64,000 nt of DNA from Marinobacter denitrificans (lineage in GTDB: Bacteria; Pseudomonadota; Gammaproteobacteria; Pseudomonadales; Oleiphilaceae): positions 62,001 to 126,000 of the forward strand of contig NZ_VMHN01000008.1 in assembly GCF_008795955.1 (NCBI RefSeq), read 5' to 3'. Numbering within the stretch: position 1 is the first letter of the stretch; each line of letters starts with the position of its first letter. The position numbers and the translations under genes were made by a program. The notes beneath the pieces are model-generated. The model ran no database searches. It was not told where the DNA came from and saw only the letters and a list, made by a program, of their open reading frames with translations. Positions 9,623 through 18,199 of this stretch are shown here, piece after piece.

Positions 9623-9652
9623 GCCATTTTGCGTACATACCCATAAAATGGC
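9623..9652. promoter_or_regulatory. Inverted repeat upstream of the malic enzyme gene
   Basis: GCCATTTT (9623-9630) and AAAATGGC (9645-9652) form an 8-base inverted repeat with a 14-base spacer, about 110 bases ahead of the malic enzyme start and after the rpmE terminator. Its shape suits an operator or a small hairpin. No regulator can be named. Confidence 0.3.
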
Positions 9653-9677
9653 GCCCGTAGGGACAAACGGTAGATAC

Positions 9678-9703
9678 AAAAAAAGCGCCTCGAAAGGCGC
9701 TTT
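9678..9703 (-). terminator. Intrinsic terminator after rpmE
   Basis: A 9-base stem (AAAGCGCCT / AGGCGCTTT) with a CGAA loop is followed on the minus strand by seven T. It starts about 22 bases after the rpmE stop. Confidence 0.88.
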
Positions 9704-9725
9704 CTTTAGACTTTCAGAAGCTGTA

Positions 9726-9947
9726 TCAGTCTTTCTTACCACCGATACGACCACCGAAACGCTTCTGGAAGCGATCAATGCGGCCGCCGGTATCCATCAC
9801 TTTCTGCTTGCCAGTGTAGAATGGGTGGCACTGGGAACACACATCCAGTTGCAGATCCTGAGTGAATGTAGAGCGGGTCTTGAAGACATTACCGCAGGAA
9901 CAGGTAACGTTAATCTCTTCGTACTTGGGGTGAATACCTTCTTTCAT
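9726..9947 (-). CDS. rpmE: Ribosomal protein bL31 (zinc-binding form)
   Basis: bL31 sits on the large ribosomal subunit and bridges to the small subunit. The 73-residue product keeps all four zinc ligands (C16, C18, C37, C40), so it is the zinc-containing (C+) form rather than the zinc-free paralogue made under zinc starvation. It is divergent from priA, an arrangement also found in E. coli and Pseudomonas. The start is ATG with an AGGTTCGCC leader; an AGAGG lies about 7 bases upstream. Confidence 0.97.
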   Translation of the reverse strand: MKEGIHPKYEEINVTCSCGNVFKTRSTFTQDLQLDVCSQCHPFYTGKQKVMDTGGRIDRFQKRFGGRIGGKKD

Positions 9948-10130
9948 GGCGAACCTCTGTCGGGTCGTGCCGCTACCTGATCACGGGAGCTTAAATCGCT
10001 CCAGGTGCCAGGCACCGCACGTTTGAATCAATTGACAAGACGGGGCACAATCATGCCCTGCCGGAAACAGACCGCGAATCTTACTTGCAATTGTGGCATC
10101 AGGCAAGTCCCGGACCGTCTTATCACTCCC

Positions 10131-12311
10131 ATGGAGCCTCATGTGCCCCGAACCGCGCGCATAGCATTGAACCGCCCCCTCCGGCGGCTGTTCGACTATC
10201 TGGTCCCGGACCACCTAACTCTGCAAAAGGGTCAGCGCGTGACGGTGCCCTTTGGGCGGCAGTCTGCCACCGGCCTGGTCGCCGATACAGATGTGCAGCC
10301 ACCAGCGGGCATTACCCTTAAACCCGTGAAGTCGGCCTGCGAAGAATGGCCAGCACTACCGAAGGAAACGTTCCAACTCTTGAGCTGGGCGGCGGATTAC
10401 TATCAGCATCCGCTGGGCGAATGCCTTTTTACCGCGTTGCCTCCGGCTCTTCGGCGTGGACGACCTGCTGCAGAAAAACAAGAGACCTACTGGCAGGCCG
10501 TCGGTGACCCGAGCGTCCTGACTGGCAACGCAACACGACAGCGAGAACTTCTGACCTGGCTACAGCGTCAGACAGGAAGCACCAGCAGCAAACAGATAGT
10601 TCACGCCGGCTTCACCCAATCACAAATCAAGAGCCTTCAGGAGAAGGAACTGCTTCGCGAGATATCACCGCCAGATCCCGCCGGTGTGCCCGAGGAAATC
10701 CGCAGCCGCATACCAGAGCTTTCTCAGGCCCAGCTTGATGCCGCCACCCAACTTCCCATACCCGAAAACGGCTTTGCGGTATCCCTGCTATTTGGCATCA
10801 CCGGTAGCGGCAAAACCGAGCTGTACCTTTATTACCTCAAACACCATCTGGGCAACAGCGACCAGGCATTGGTGCTGGTTCCGGAAATCAACCTGACACC
10901 ACAAACTGTTGCGCGCTTTCAGCATTACTTCGGGTCACGCATTGTGGTGTGGCACTCGGCCCTGAATGATGGTGAACGGCTGTCCACATGGCTCAAGGTC
11001 CGCCGAGGAGAACCGGTTATATTGATCGGAACCCGCTCTGCGGTCTTACTGCCCTTCACCGGTCTGAAAACCATCATCGTGGACGAAGAGCATGACAGCT
11101 CCTACAAGCAGGGAGAGGGGTTTCGTTATTCCGGGCGGGATACAGCAGTGTATCGCGCTCACCTCAATAAGTGCCCCGTTATTCTCGGCTCCGCCACGCC
11201 CTCCATGGAGTCATACCATAACGCGCTTATGGGGAAGTATTCTCTGATCAAACTGGAAGAGAGGGCAGGCAACGCCAGACCACCACATATCAAGCTACTG
11301 GACATTCGCAGCCGCCCGCTTGAGGGCGGACTTTCACGCCCCGCCCTGCAGGCTATCGAAAAGTGCCTGCAGGAAGGCCAGCAAGCGCTGGTCTTCGTGA
11401 ACCGTAGAGGATTCGCCCCGGTAATGATGTGCTTCGACTGCGGCCACATGATCGAGTGCCCCCGGTGCGACACACGACTTACCTATCACCGCCGCGATCG
11501 CGCCATGCGCTGCCACCACTGTGATTTCCAGACCGCAGCCACCGACCGTTGTCCAAAGTGTGACAGCGATGCTTTTAAACCGGTGGGTCAGGGCACCGAG
11601 CGCGCTGAAGACATTCTGGCTGCGCAGTTCCCCGATACACCGGTGGTACGGGTAGATCGGGACAGCACCCAGCGCAAAGGTAGCATCCAGAGCATTCTCA
11701 GGAAAGTGAACGGCGGCCAGCCCTGCGTCCTGGTGGGGACACAAATGCTGGCCAAAGGACATGATTTTCCAAACGTTACACTAGTGGTTGTGGTCAACGC
11801 CGACGGCGGGTTATTCAGTGTCGACTTTCGCGCGCCTGAACAATTAATCCAGACGCTTCTCCAGGTCAGCGGGCGAGCAGGCCGGGGAGAAAAACCCGGC
11901 GAAGTGCTGATACAGACGTGCCACAGTGACCATCCACTGCTCCGCTCATTGGCGGAGGGCTACTACCTCCCGGTAGCTGACAAAATGCTCGCAGAGCGGG
12001 AATCAGGGCAACTGCCACCCTACCGAGCCATGGCCATTTTCAGGGCAGAGTCACAAACAATGCAGAATAGCCTTCAGCTTCTTGACACCATCAAACTACA
12101 AGCGCTCTCCAGCAAGGTTGAGATCTGGGGCCCCCTACCCGCACTGATCGCACGCCGGGCTGATCGACACAGGGCACAGCTGGTGCTGCTCTGCAGCAAT
12201 CGCAGGTACTTGGGCCGCCAGGTCACCCGTATTTGCGAAGTTTTGGATCAGAGCAAACATCCAGCGGGACTGAAATGGATGATCGATGTCGATCCGCAAG
12301 AGACCGGATAG
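10131..12311 (+). CDS. priA: Primosomal protein N' (replication restart helicase PriA)
   Basis: PriA recognises stalled forks and D-loops and reloads DnaB. The product from ATG 10131 is 726 residues, close to the usual length of about 730. An in-frame GTG at 10005 exists, but its extra 42 residues have no family match, and the N-terminal family pattern (RIALNRPLRRLFDYLVP) begins just after 10131. Landmarks are Walker A GITGSGKTELYLY, the DEEH box (VDEEHDSSYKQ), a zinc-binding cluster of paired cysteines (CFDCGHMIECPRCDTRL, CHHCDF, CPKC) and the late helicase motif VSGRAGRGEKPG. argS follows after 127 bases with its own likely promoter. Confidence 0.96.
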   Translation: MEPHVPRTARIALNRPLRRLFDYLVPDHLTLQKGQRVTVPFGRQSATGLVADTDVQPPAGITLKPVKSACEEWPALPKETFQLLSWAADYYQHPLGECLFTALPPALRRGRPAAEKQETYWQAVGDPSVLTGNATRQRELLTWLQRQTGSTSSKQIVHAGFTQSQIKSLQEKELLREISPPDPAGVPEEIRSRIPELSQAQLDAATQLPIPENGFAVSLLFGITGSGKTELYLYYLKHHLGNSDQALVLVPEINLTPQTVARFQHYFGSRIVVWHSALNDGERLSTWLKVRRGEPVILIGTRSAVLLPFTGLKTIIVDEEHDSSYKQGEGFRYSGRDTAVYRAHLNKCPVILGSATPSMESYHNALMGKYSLIKLEERAGNARPPHIKLLDIRSRPLEGGLSRPALQAIEKCLQEGQQALVFVNRRGFAPVMMCFDCGHMIECPRCDTRLTYHRRDRAMRCHHCDFQTAATDRCPKCDSDAFKPVGQGTERAEDILAAQFPDTPVVRVDRDSTQRKGSIQSILRKVNGGQPCVLVGTQMLAKGHDFPNVTLVVVVNADGGLFSVDFRAPEQLIQTLLQVSGRAGRGEKPGEVLIQTCHSDHPLLRSLAEGYYLPVADKMLAERESGQLPPYRAMAIFRAESQTMQNSLQLLDTIKLQALSSKVEIWGPLPALIARRADRHRAQLVLLCSNRRYLGRQVTRICEVLDQSKHPAGLKWMIDVDPQETG

Positions 12312-12335
12312 CCCATTTCAACCCGACTTGCTGTT

Positions 12336-12364
12336 TTGCTTACAGGTACACTTTCCGCGATAAT
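12336..12364 (+). promoter_or_regulatory. Candidate sigma-70 promoter of argS
   Basis: TTGCTT (12336-12341) and GATAAT (12359-12364) are spaced by exactly 17 bases and lie about 75 bases ahead of the argS ATG, just after the priA stop. Confidence 0.6.
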
Positions 12365-12438
12365 AGCGCCCTTCGATTCTCCGGCAGGCAGCGTGCCGCC
12401 GTTCTCCAATTCTCTTGTAACCCGAGTCATCCGCCAGC

Positions 12439-14124
12439 ATGAAAGAGACCGTATCCGACCTGCTCCAGTCTGCACTGGCAACCCTTCAATCAGAAGGCAC
12501 CCTGCCCGCCGACCAGACGTTCACGCCACAGGTAGGCAACACCAAGGATAAATCCCATGGTGACTACGCCTGCAACATTGCCCTGGTAGCATCAAAGGCG
12601 GCTGGCTGCCCACCGCGAAAGCTGGCAGAAGCACTGGTTGAACGGCTTCCGGAAAGCACAGCGGTAGAGAAAGTGGAGATTGCCGGGCCAGGATTTATCA
12701 ACTTTTTCATGAGTACAGCCAGCGCTTTTGGAGTGGTCAACAATATTCTTGACCAAGCCGAGCACTACGGCCGCAATAACTACGGCAAAGGCGAAAAGGT
12801 CCAGGTGGAATTTGTGTCTGCTAACCCCACCGGCCCCCTCCACGTAGGCCATGGCCGTGGCGCTGCCATTGGTGACTGCCTGAGCAGGCTGCTGGAAGCC
12901 AATGGTTACGACGTTACCCGGGAATTTTACTACAACGACGCCGGTGCCCAAATCAATAACCTGGCGCTGTCCGTTCAGTCGCGAGTGAAAGGACTGACAC
13001 CGGAAGACGAAAACTGGCCCGCCGACGGCTACCGTGGCGCGTACATCACGGACGTTGCCAACGCCTACATGGCCGGCGAAACCGTCACCGCCGACGACCG
13101 CGAAGTGACCGGCAAGGCCGACCCTGAAGATCAGCAAGCCATCCGTAACTTTGCCGTTGCTTATCTGCGCCGCGAGCAGGACCTGGACCTGAAAGCCTTT
13201 GGCGTGGAATTCGATGTATATTTCCTGGAGTCATCCCTTTATGAGGATGGCAAGGTGGAACAGACCGTAGAACGCCTGCAGAAAAACGGCTACACCTACG
13301 AGCACGAAGGTGCGATGTGGCTGAAAACCACCGAGTTCGGTGACGACAAAGACCGCGTGATGCGCAAGAAAGACGGCGGCTACACCTACTTCTTGCCCGA
13401 TGTCGCCTATCATCTGGACAAGTGGCAGCGGGGGTTCACCACCGTCATCAATGAACAAGGTGCAGACCACCACTCCACCGTCACCCGGGTTCGTGCCGGT
13501 CTTCAGGCACTGAACGCCGGCATCCCTCAGGGCTGGCCGGACTACGTTCTGCATCAGATGGTGATGGTGACCCGTTCTGGCCAGGAAGTGAAAATTTCCA
13601 AGCGGGCCGGCAGTTACGTCACCGTCCGCGACCTGATTGATGAAGTGGGTCGTGACGCGACCCGCTTTTTCCTGGCGGCACGCCGGGTCGATTCCCAGTT
13701 GACCTTCGATATCGACCTGGCCCGCTCGCAGACCAATGAAAACCCCGTCTATTATATTCAGTATGCTCACGCACGGATCTGCAGCGTACTGAGAAAACTG
13801 AGAGAGGAAGGGGATGAACGGGGGCTGAACGAGTGCGTTGGGGACTTGTCTCTGTTAACGCTGGACGAGGAGAAGGACCTGGCAAATCAGCTGGCCAAAT
13901 ACCCTGAGCTGATCGAGAGCTCTGCCAGGCTGCGGGAACCCCATCATCTTACCCATTACCTGCGGGACCTTGCCGGCCAGTTCCACACCTATTACAACGC
14001 CCATAAGGTATTGATCGAGGATACGTCCGTTCGGGATGCACGGGTCACACTATACCTTGCCATCCGACAGGTCATTGCCAATGGCCTTGACCTGCTCGGG
14101 GTGAGTGCACCGGAAGAAATGTAA
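12439..14124 (+). CDS. argS: Arginyl-tRNA synthetase
   Basis: This class I aminoacyl-tRNA synthetase charges tRNA-Arg. The 561-residue product has the N-terminal Arg-tRNA synthetase domain, the HIGH-type signature HVGH at residues 135-138 (preceded by SANPTGPL) and the KMSK-like KISKRAG loop (an Ile form). The C-terminal anticodon-binding DALR domain runs from about residue 445 to the end (YIQYAHARICSVLRKL). It starts a run with the SPOR-protein gene and hslVU that is also conserved in Pseudomonas. Confidence 0.97.
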   Translation: MKETVSDLLQSALATLQSEGTLPADQTFTPQVGNTKDKSHGDYACNIALVASKAAGCPPRKLAEALVERLPESTAVEKVEIAGPGFINFFMSTASAFGVVNNILDQAEHYGRNNYGKGEKVQVEFVSANPTGPLHVGHGRGAAIGDCLSRLLEANGYDVTREFYYNDAGAQINNLALSVQSRVKGLTPEDENWPADGYRGAYITDVANAYMAGETVTADDREVTGKADPEDQQAIRNFAVAYLRREQDLDLKAFGVEFDVYFLESSLYEDGKVEQTVERLQKNGYTYEHEGAMWLKTTEFGDDKDRVMRKKDGGYTYFLPDVAYHLDKWQRGFTTVINEQGADHHSTVTRVRAGLQALNAGIPQGWPDYVLHQMVMVTRSGQEVKISKRAGSYVTVRDLIDEVGRDATRFFLAARRVDSQLTFDIDLARSQTNENPVYYIQYAHARICSVLRKLREEGDERGLNECVGDLSLLTLDEEKDLANQLAKYPELIESSARLREPHHLTHYLRDLAGQFHTYYNAHKVLIEDTSVRDARVTLYLAIRQVIANGLDLLGVSAPEEM

Positions 14125-14184
14125 CGGATAAGGCTTTGTGCCACCGATCTGAATATCCAGGCAAGCAACAGGAAATTACCCGGC

Positions 14185-14817
14185 ATGTCCCGAGATTACG
14201 CGCGCAAATCCAGACCGGCCAGCAAGTCGGCAACACCGACAAAAACGGCAAAACCGGCGCGAAAACAGAAACAGCCCACAAGGCGCCCGGCAGCCGCAAA
14301 GGCACAGCACGGGGGCCTCTCCGTACGATGGATATTGTCCTTGGCAGCCGTTGGCGGGTTTATCGGTTTTATTGCGTACCTCAACTCCCTGCCCACACCC
14401 GAGCAGCAACCATCTGAAAGGCCGCCGGCCCAGCCACCGGCGGCTAAGCAGCAGGCGCCGGAAACAACCACCAGCGAAGAAAAGCCGGGCTTCCGCTTCT
14501 ACGACATGCTGCCAGATTCTGAAGTCATTCCACCTGACGTGGAAGAATATACCCCTGGGCCCAGCCAACAGACTTTCGATTATCTGATACAGACCGGCTC
14601 CTTCCGGAACCAGAAAGATGCGGAAAGGCAACGTGCGGAGATTGCTTTCCAGGGCCTGGGTGCAAAGGTCAAACGCATTGATCTCGATAGCGGCAGCACA
14701 TGGTATCGAGTGAATGTGGGTCCCTTTACTTCCCGCAGCCAGATGAATGCCGCTATCGACAAGCTGGTCAAGCTGAACATCCAGCCACTGGTCCGGAAAA
14801 TCCCCAAGGAGGGCTGA
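14185..14817 (+). CDS. SPOR-domain cell-division protein (FtsN-like)
   Basis: The 210-residue product has a basic, Ala/Lys/Pro-rich cytoplasmic tail (residues 1-45) and one transmembrane helix at about residues 48-66. A Pro/Gln-rich periplasmic linker (70-95) leads to a C-terminal SPOR domain (from about 133: YLIQTGSFRNQKDAERQRAE). SPOR domains bind denuded glycan at the septum. The layout matches FtsN, which activates septal peptidoglycan synthesis, and the argS-SPOR-hslVU context matches the gene annotated ftsN-like in Pseudomonas. An AGGAAA precedes the ATG. Whether it is the essential FtsN cannot be told from sequence alone. Confidence 0.85.
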   Translation: MSRDYARKSRPASKSATPTKTAKPARKQKQPTRRPAAAKAQHGGLSVRWILSLAAVGGFIGFIAYLNSLPTPEQQPSERPPAQPPAAKQQAPETTTSEEKPGFRFYDMLPDSEVIPPDVEEYTPGPSQQTFDYLIQTGSFRNQKDAERQRAEIAFQGLGAKVKRIDLDSGSTWYRVNVGPFTSRSQMNAAIDKLVKLNIQPLVRKIPKEG

Positions 14818-14849
14818 ACCGCCCTCCGAGCCTCTGTTTGTCTGCCACC

Positions 14850-14876
14850 CTTGAAAAGCAGGCACCTGCCTCCATA
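14850..14876 (+). promoter_or_regulatory. Heat-shock (sigma-32-type) promoter of hslVU
   Basis: CTTGAAA (14850-14856) is followed after 12 bases by CCTCCATAA (14869-14877), close to the sigma-32 pattern CTTGAAA / CCCCATNT. It lies 40-65 bases ahead of hslV, a classic heat-shock gene. A short GCAGG/CCTGC hairpin sits in the spacer. Confidence 0.7.
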
Positions 14877-14916
14877 ACTGCTGAATACCGTTTTCTATCA
14901 GGCAAGTGGAGCCATA

Positions 14917-15447
14917 ATGACTACCATACTTTCCGTCAGGCGCGACAACGAAGTTGCCATGGGTGGCGACGGCCAGGTCTCCCTCGGCAATACCGTAATG
15001 AAGGGCAACGCCCGCAAGGTTCGCCGACTCTATCACGACCAGGTGCTGGCCGGTTTCGCAGGCGGCACTGCGGATGCTTTTACCCTGTTTGAGCGCTTCG
15101 AGGCGCAGCTGGAAAAACACCAGGGCAACCTGACCCGCGCTGCCGTGGAACTGGCAAAGGACTGGCGAACGGATCGGGCTCTGCGCCGTCTGGAGGCTCT
15201 GCTGGCAGTTGCCGACAAGACCGCCTCACTGATCATCACCGGCAATGGTGATGTTATCGAACCCGAGCAGGGACTAATCGCCATTGGCTCCGGCGGACCG
15301 TTCGCTCAGGCCTCGGCCCGGGCCCTGCTGGAGAATACCGACCTGAAAGCCAGCGAGATTGTGGAGAAGGGCCTGGATATTGCGGCCGACATCTGCATCT
15401 ACACCAACCACAATCGCACCCTTGAAGTGCTGTCAGCCAACGACTGA
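14917..15447 (+). CDS. hslV: ATP-dependent protease HslV, proteolytic subunit
   Basis: HslV is the proteasome-like peptidase of the HslVU (ClpQY) complex. The 176-residue product starts MTTILSVRR. After Met removal the N-terminal threonine (T2) is the nucleophile. The motifs RDNEVAMGGDGQVSLGNTV and LAGFAGGTADAF are typical. A GTGGAGCC ribosome-binding region precedes the ATG. hslU follows after 12 bases, and both are probably transcribed from the heat-shock promoter upstream. Confidence 0.97.
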   Translation: MTTILSVRRDNEVAMGGDGQVSLGNTVMKGNARKVRRLYHDQVLAGFAGGTADAFTLFERFEAQLEKHQGNLTRAAVELAKDWRTDRALRRLEALLAVADKTASLIITGNGDVIEPEQGLIAIGSGGPFAQASARALLENTDLKASEIVEKGLDIAADICIYTNHNRTLEVLSAND

Positions 15448-15459
15448 TCCGGAGCTAGC

Positions 15460-16788
15460 ATGTCTGCAATGACCCCCCGTGAGATTGTCCACGAGCTCAA
15501 CAAACACATCGTAGGCCAGGAAGAGGCCAAGCGCTCCGTCGCCATTGCCCTGCGCAATCGCTGGCGCCGGATGCAGCTGGAAAGTGGGCTGCGTGAAGAA
15601 ATCACACCAAAGAACATACTGATGATTGGCCCCACCGGTGTGGGCAAAACCGAAATTGCCCGCAGGCTGGCAAAACTGGCAGATGCCCCCTTCCTGAAAG
15701 TCGAAGCCACCAAGTTTACCGAAGTGGGCTACGTAGGCCGGGATGTGGAGTCCATTATCCGTGACCTCGCTGACATGGCGATCAAGATGCTGCGCGAGAA
15801 GGAAATGAAGCGCCACGAACATCGCGCCATGGACGCTGCCGAAGAACGCATCCTCGATGCGCTGCTGCCGCCGCCACGGGACTTCAAGGAAGACAGCCAG
15901 AAAGTCGAAGATTCCTCTACTCGCCAGCTGTTCCGCAAGAGACTGCGTGAAGGCGAGCTGGATGACAAGGAAATCGAGGTAGACCTGCGTAACACCGGGG
16001 CTGGCGTTGAAATCATGGCTCCTCCCGGTATGGAGGAGATGACCAGCCAGCTGCAGAACATGTTCTCCAGCATGTCCTCCGAAAAGCGGAAGACCCGAAA
16101 GATGAAAGTGGCAGACGCCATGAAACAGGTTCGGGATGAGGAGGCCGCCAAGCTGGTCAACGAGGAAGAGATCAAGCAAAAGGCCATTCTGAGCGTTGAA
16201 CAGAACGGCATAGTCTTCATCGATGAAATTGACAAGGTGGCCAAGCGTTCGGAAAACACGTCGTCGGACGTCTCCCGAGAAGGTGTGCAGAGGGATCTTC
16301 TGCCATTGATAGAAGGCAGCACGGTCAGTACCAAGTACGGCGCGGTGCGAACAGATCATATCCTGTTCATCGCGTCCGGTGCTTTCCACCTCTCCAAGCC
16401 GTCTGACCTGATTCCGGAACTCCAGGGTCGCTTGCCAATCCGCGTGGAATTGCAGGCGCTGACCCCGGAAGACTTCAAGCGCATTCTGACCGAGCCAGAC
16501 GCTTCGCTGGTGCAGCAATACGAAGCACTGATGGGCACTGAGGGCGTCAAGCTATCCTTCACGGAAGACGCTATAGCCCGCATTGCGGAAGTCGCTTACA
16601 AGGTCAATGAGACCACTGAGAACATCGGTGCCCGGCGCTTGCACACTGTGCTGGAGCGGCTACTGGAAAGTCTGTCGTTTGAGGCCGGCGATCAGGTTAC
16701 CGAAAACTTCGAAGTCACCGCCGAGTTTGTGGATGAGAAACTCGGCGAACTGGCAGAGGACGAAGACCTCAGCCGCTATATTCTCTGA
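15460..16788 (+). CDS. hslU: ATP-dependent protease HslU, ATPase subunit
   Basis: HslU is the AAA+ unfoldase that feeds substrates into HslV. The 442-residue product has Walker A GPTGVGKT at residues 57-64, the pore-loop motif GYVGRD near residue 90, the family-specific intermediate domain (about 110-230, charged and helical), Walker B (IVFIDEIDKVA) and the C-terminal end LSRYIL, which inserts into HslV to activate it. A GGAG lies 5 bases before the ATG. Confidence 0.97.
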   Translation: MSAMTPREIVHELNKHIVGQEEAKRSVAIALRNRWRRMQLESGLREEITPKNILMIGPTGVGKTEIARRLAKLADAPFLKVEATKFTEVGYVGRDVESIIRDLADMAIKMLREKEMKRHEHRAMDAAEERILDALLPPPRDFKEDSQKVEDSSTRQLFRKRLREGELDDKEIEVDLRNTGAGVEIMAPPGMEEMTSQLQNMFSSMSSEKRKTRKMKVADAMKQVRDEEAAKLVNEEEIKQKAILSVEQNGIVFIDEIDKVAKRSENTSSDVSREGVQRDLLPLIEGSTVSTKYGAVRTDHILFIASGAFHLSKPSDLIPELQGRLPIRVELQALTPEDFKRILTEPDASLVQQYEALMGTEGVKLSFTEDAIARIAEVAYKVNETTENIGARRLHTVLERLLESLSFEAGDQVTENFEVTAEFVDEKLGELAEDEDLSRYIL

Positions 16789-16804
16789 CCGGGCCCGGCT
16801 CAAT

Positions 16805-16833
16805 CAGGGCGCTGCACCAATTGCGGCGCCCTG
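16805..16833. terminator. Hairpin between hslU and the patatin gene (weak terminator)
   Basis: CAGGGCGC (16805-16812) pairs with GCGCCCTG (16826-16833). The hairpin lies between convergent stop codons. Neither strand has a clear T-run directly after it, so termination efficiency is uncertain. Confidence 0.45.
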
Positions 16834-16857
16834 CCTTCCCGATTCCTTCAATACACC

Positions 16858-18099
16858 CTACAACGCCTTGCTGAACAGCTCCGTAACGTTATCCAGCCCC
16901 GTTGCCAGCCGACCTTTCTGGGCCTTTTTCTTGCGCCCCTTAGCAACATAGAGCGGCAACATCTCCCCATAAAGGCTGGTGCTGATGGTGCGCTGCTCAT
17001 CTTCCAGGCGATCCCTGCGCAGGCGAATACCATACTTTGCCAGCTTGGGCTCGAGCTCATCGGCGCGATTCAACAGGTCACGTCGTGTCATCTGGTAGGC
17101 ATGCTCACACACCATTCGGCGGGACTGGAAGCTGAATACGTTCGAGAAAAACAGTTTGGCATCATCCCGGGTAGGTTCGAACAACAGGATGTCCTTGTCT
17201 GGGTAATCCCGTGCGTACTGGGCAATACCGGACTGCATGCGGGAATAGACCATCGTGCGGAACATCTGGGATAGCAGGTTGGGCATGCCGGAGCGGGTCA
17301 GCTCGCCCGGCGCCATGGTGCCGGCCCGCACCGCTGCGCTGGCGTCAATCGGCACCTGCGGATTCACCGCAAAGACCAGATCAGCGCCGTCTTCAAAAGC
17401 GACAGAGGCATGCAGGCCTTTTCTCAGGGTGCCGTCCACATAGAAGCGCCCGTCAATAGTCACCGGAACATAAATACCTGGAGAGGACATGCTGGCCTGG
17501 ATCGCCCTGGAAATGGGCACGTGATCAAAACCCGGGGCGCCGAAACAGACGGCTTCCGTACTCTCAACATCCGCAGCCACAATGTACAAGCTGCGACGAA
17601 GCTGCCGAAAATCATTGGTACGGCCGAGCATGGTAAAGGCGCGCTGCAGATATTCATGCAGCCCCTCGTTGTCAAACAACCCCGCCGGCGCTGCCTGAGC
17701 GAGGACTGTCATCGCCTCCAGCAAGCTTTGATCGTATGGGTTATTAATAAACCGCCGGACTGCAGTGGTGACCAGACCAGGCACCGCCAGCAGTCGGCTG
17801 CCCAGCTCCCGGAATGCGGGGCGATAGAACACCTGAGGGTGAAAGGGGTGGACTTCAGCCTCGTTACGCACAAAGATCCGGCATAATTGGGCCGTTGTCA
17901 TCTGATTAGCCAGGTTGGCAGCCACAAAAGACCCGGCATTCACGCCGACATACACATCGATATCGTTGAAATCCAGCCCGTCCAGCGCCTCATCAAGCGC
18001 ACGCAACGCCCCGATCTCGTATATACCACCCAGTGGGCCACCGCCTCCAAGTGCGAGGCCGATGCGGGGCCGGGGCTTTATCGCTGTCGTCGTTGCCAT
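16858..18099 (-). CDS. Patatin-like protein with the catalytic serine replaced by asparagine
   Basis: Patatin-fold proteins are lipid acyl hydrolases with a Ser-Asp dyad. The 413-residue product has the oxyanion-hole glycines (GGGGPLGG, residues 18-25) and the catalytic-Asp motif YVDGT (Asp222). The nucleophile elbow, normally GxSxG, reads GVNAGS at residues 52-57, with Asn54 (codon AAT) at the serine position. I checked this on the DNA: the codons are GTG AAT GCC GGG TCT. Ser57 two codons later is not at the usual place. There is no signal peptide, and the C-terminus is basic (AKGRKKKAQKGR). The protein may be a non-hydrolytic lipid-binding relative or may use another residue. It is monocistronic. 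Confidence 0.85.
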   Translation of the reverse strand: MATTTAIKPRPRIGLALGGGGPLGGIYEIGALRALDEALDGLDFNDIDVYVGVNAGSFVAANLANQMTTAQLCRIFVRNEAEVHPFHPQVFYRPAFRELGSRLLAVPGLVTTAVRRFINNPYDQSLLEAMTVLAQAAPAGLFDNEGLHEYLQRAFTMLGRTNDFRQLRRSLYIVAADVESTEAVCFGAPGFDHVPISRAIQASMSSPGIYVPVTIDGRFYVDGTLRKGLHASVAFEDGADLVFAVNPQVPIDASAAVRAGTMAPGELTRSGMPNLLSQMFRTMVYSRMQSGIAQYARDYPDKDILLFEPTRDDAKLFFSNVFSFQSRRMVCEHAYQMTRRDLLNRADELEPKLAKYGIRLRRDRLEDEQRTISTSLYGEMLPLYVAKGRKKKAQKGRLATGLDNVTELFSKAL

Positions 18100-18199
18100 T
18101 ATTTGCTATCCCCTTGCGGGTACTGGTGGCTAATGTCTTTCACCGTAGCAGTCCAATTTAGAGTGCACACCCTATATGGACCCCACTGGTGGCAAACCA

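Noticed and set aside
10004..10016. GGTGCC-A-GGCACC palindrome upstream of rpmE
   Set aside because: Short, single occurrence; no context to separate it from chance in GC-rich DNA.
10032..10060. TTGACA upstream of priA as a promoter
   Set aside because: The -35 is perfect, but no acceptable -10 lies 16-18 bases downstream.
14176..15120. 314-residue minus-strand frame across the SPOR gene and hslV
   Set aside because: Covers two well-supported genes and has no domain or ribosome-binding site.
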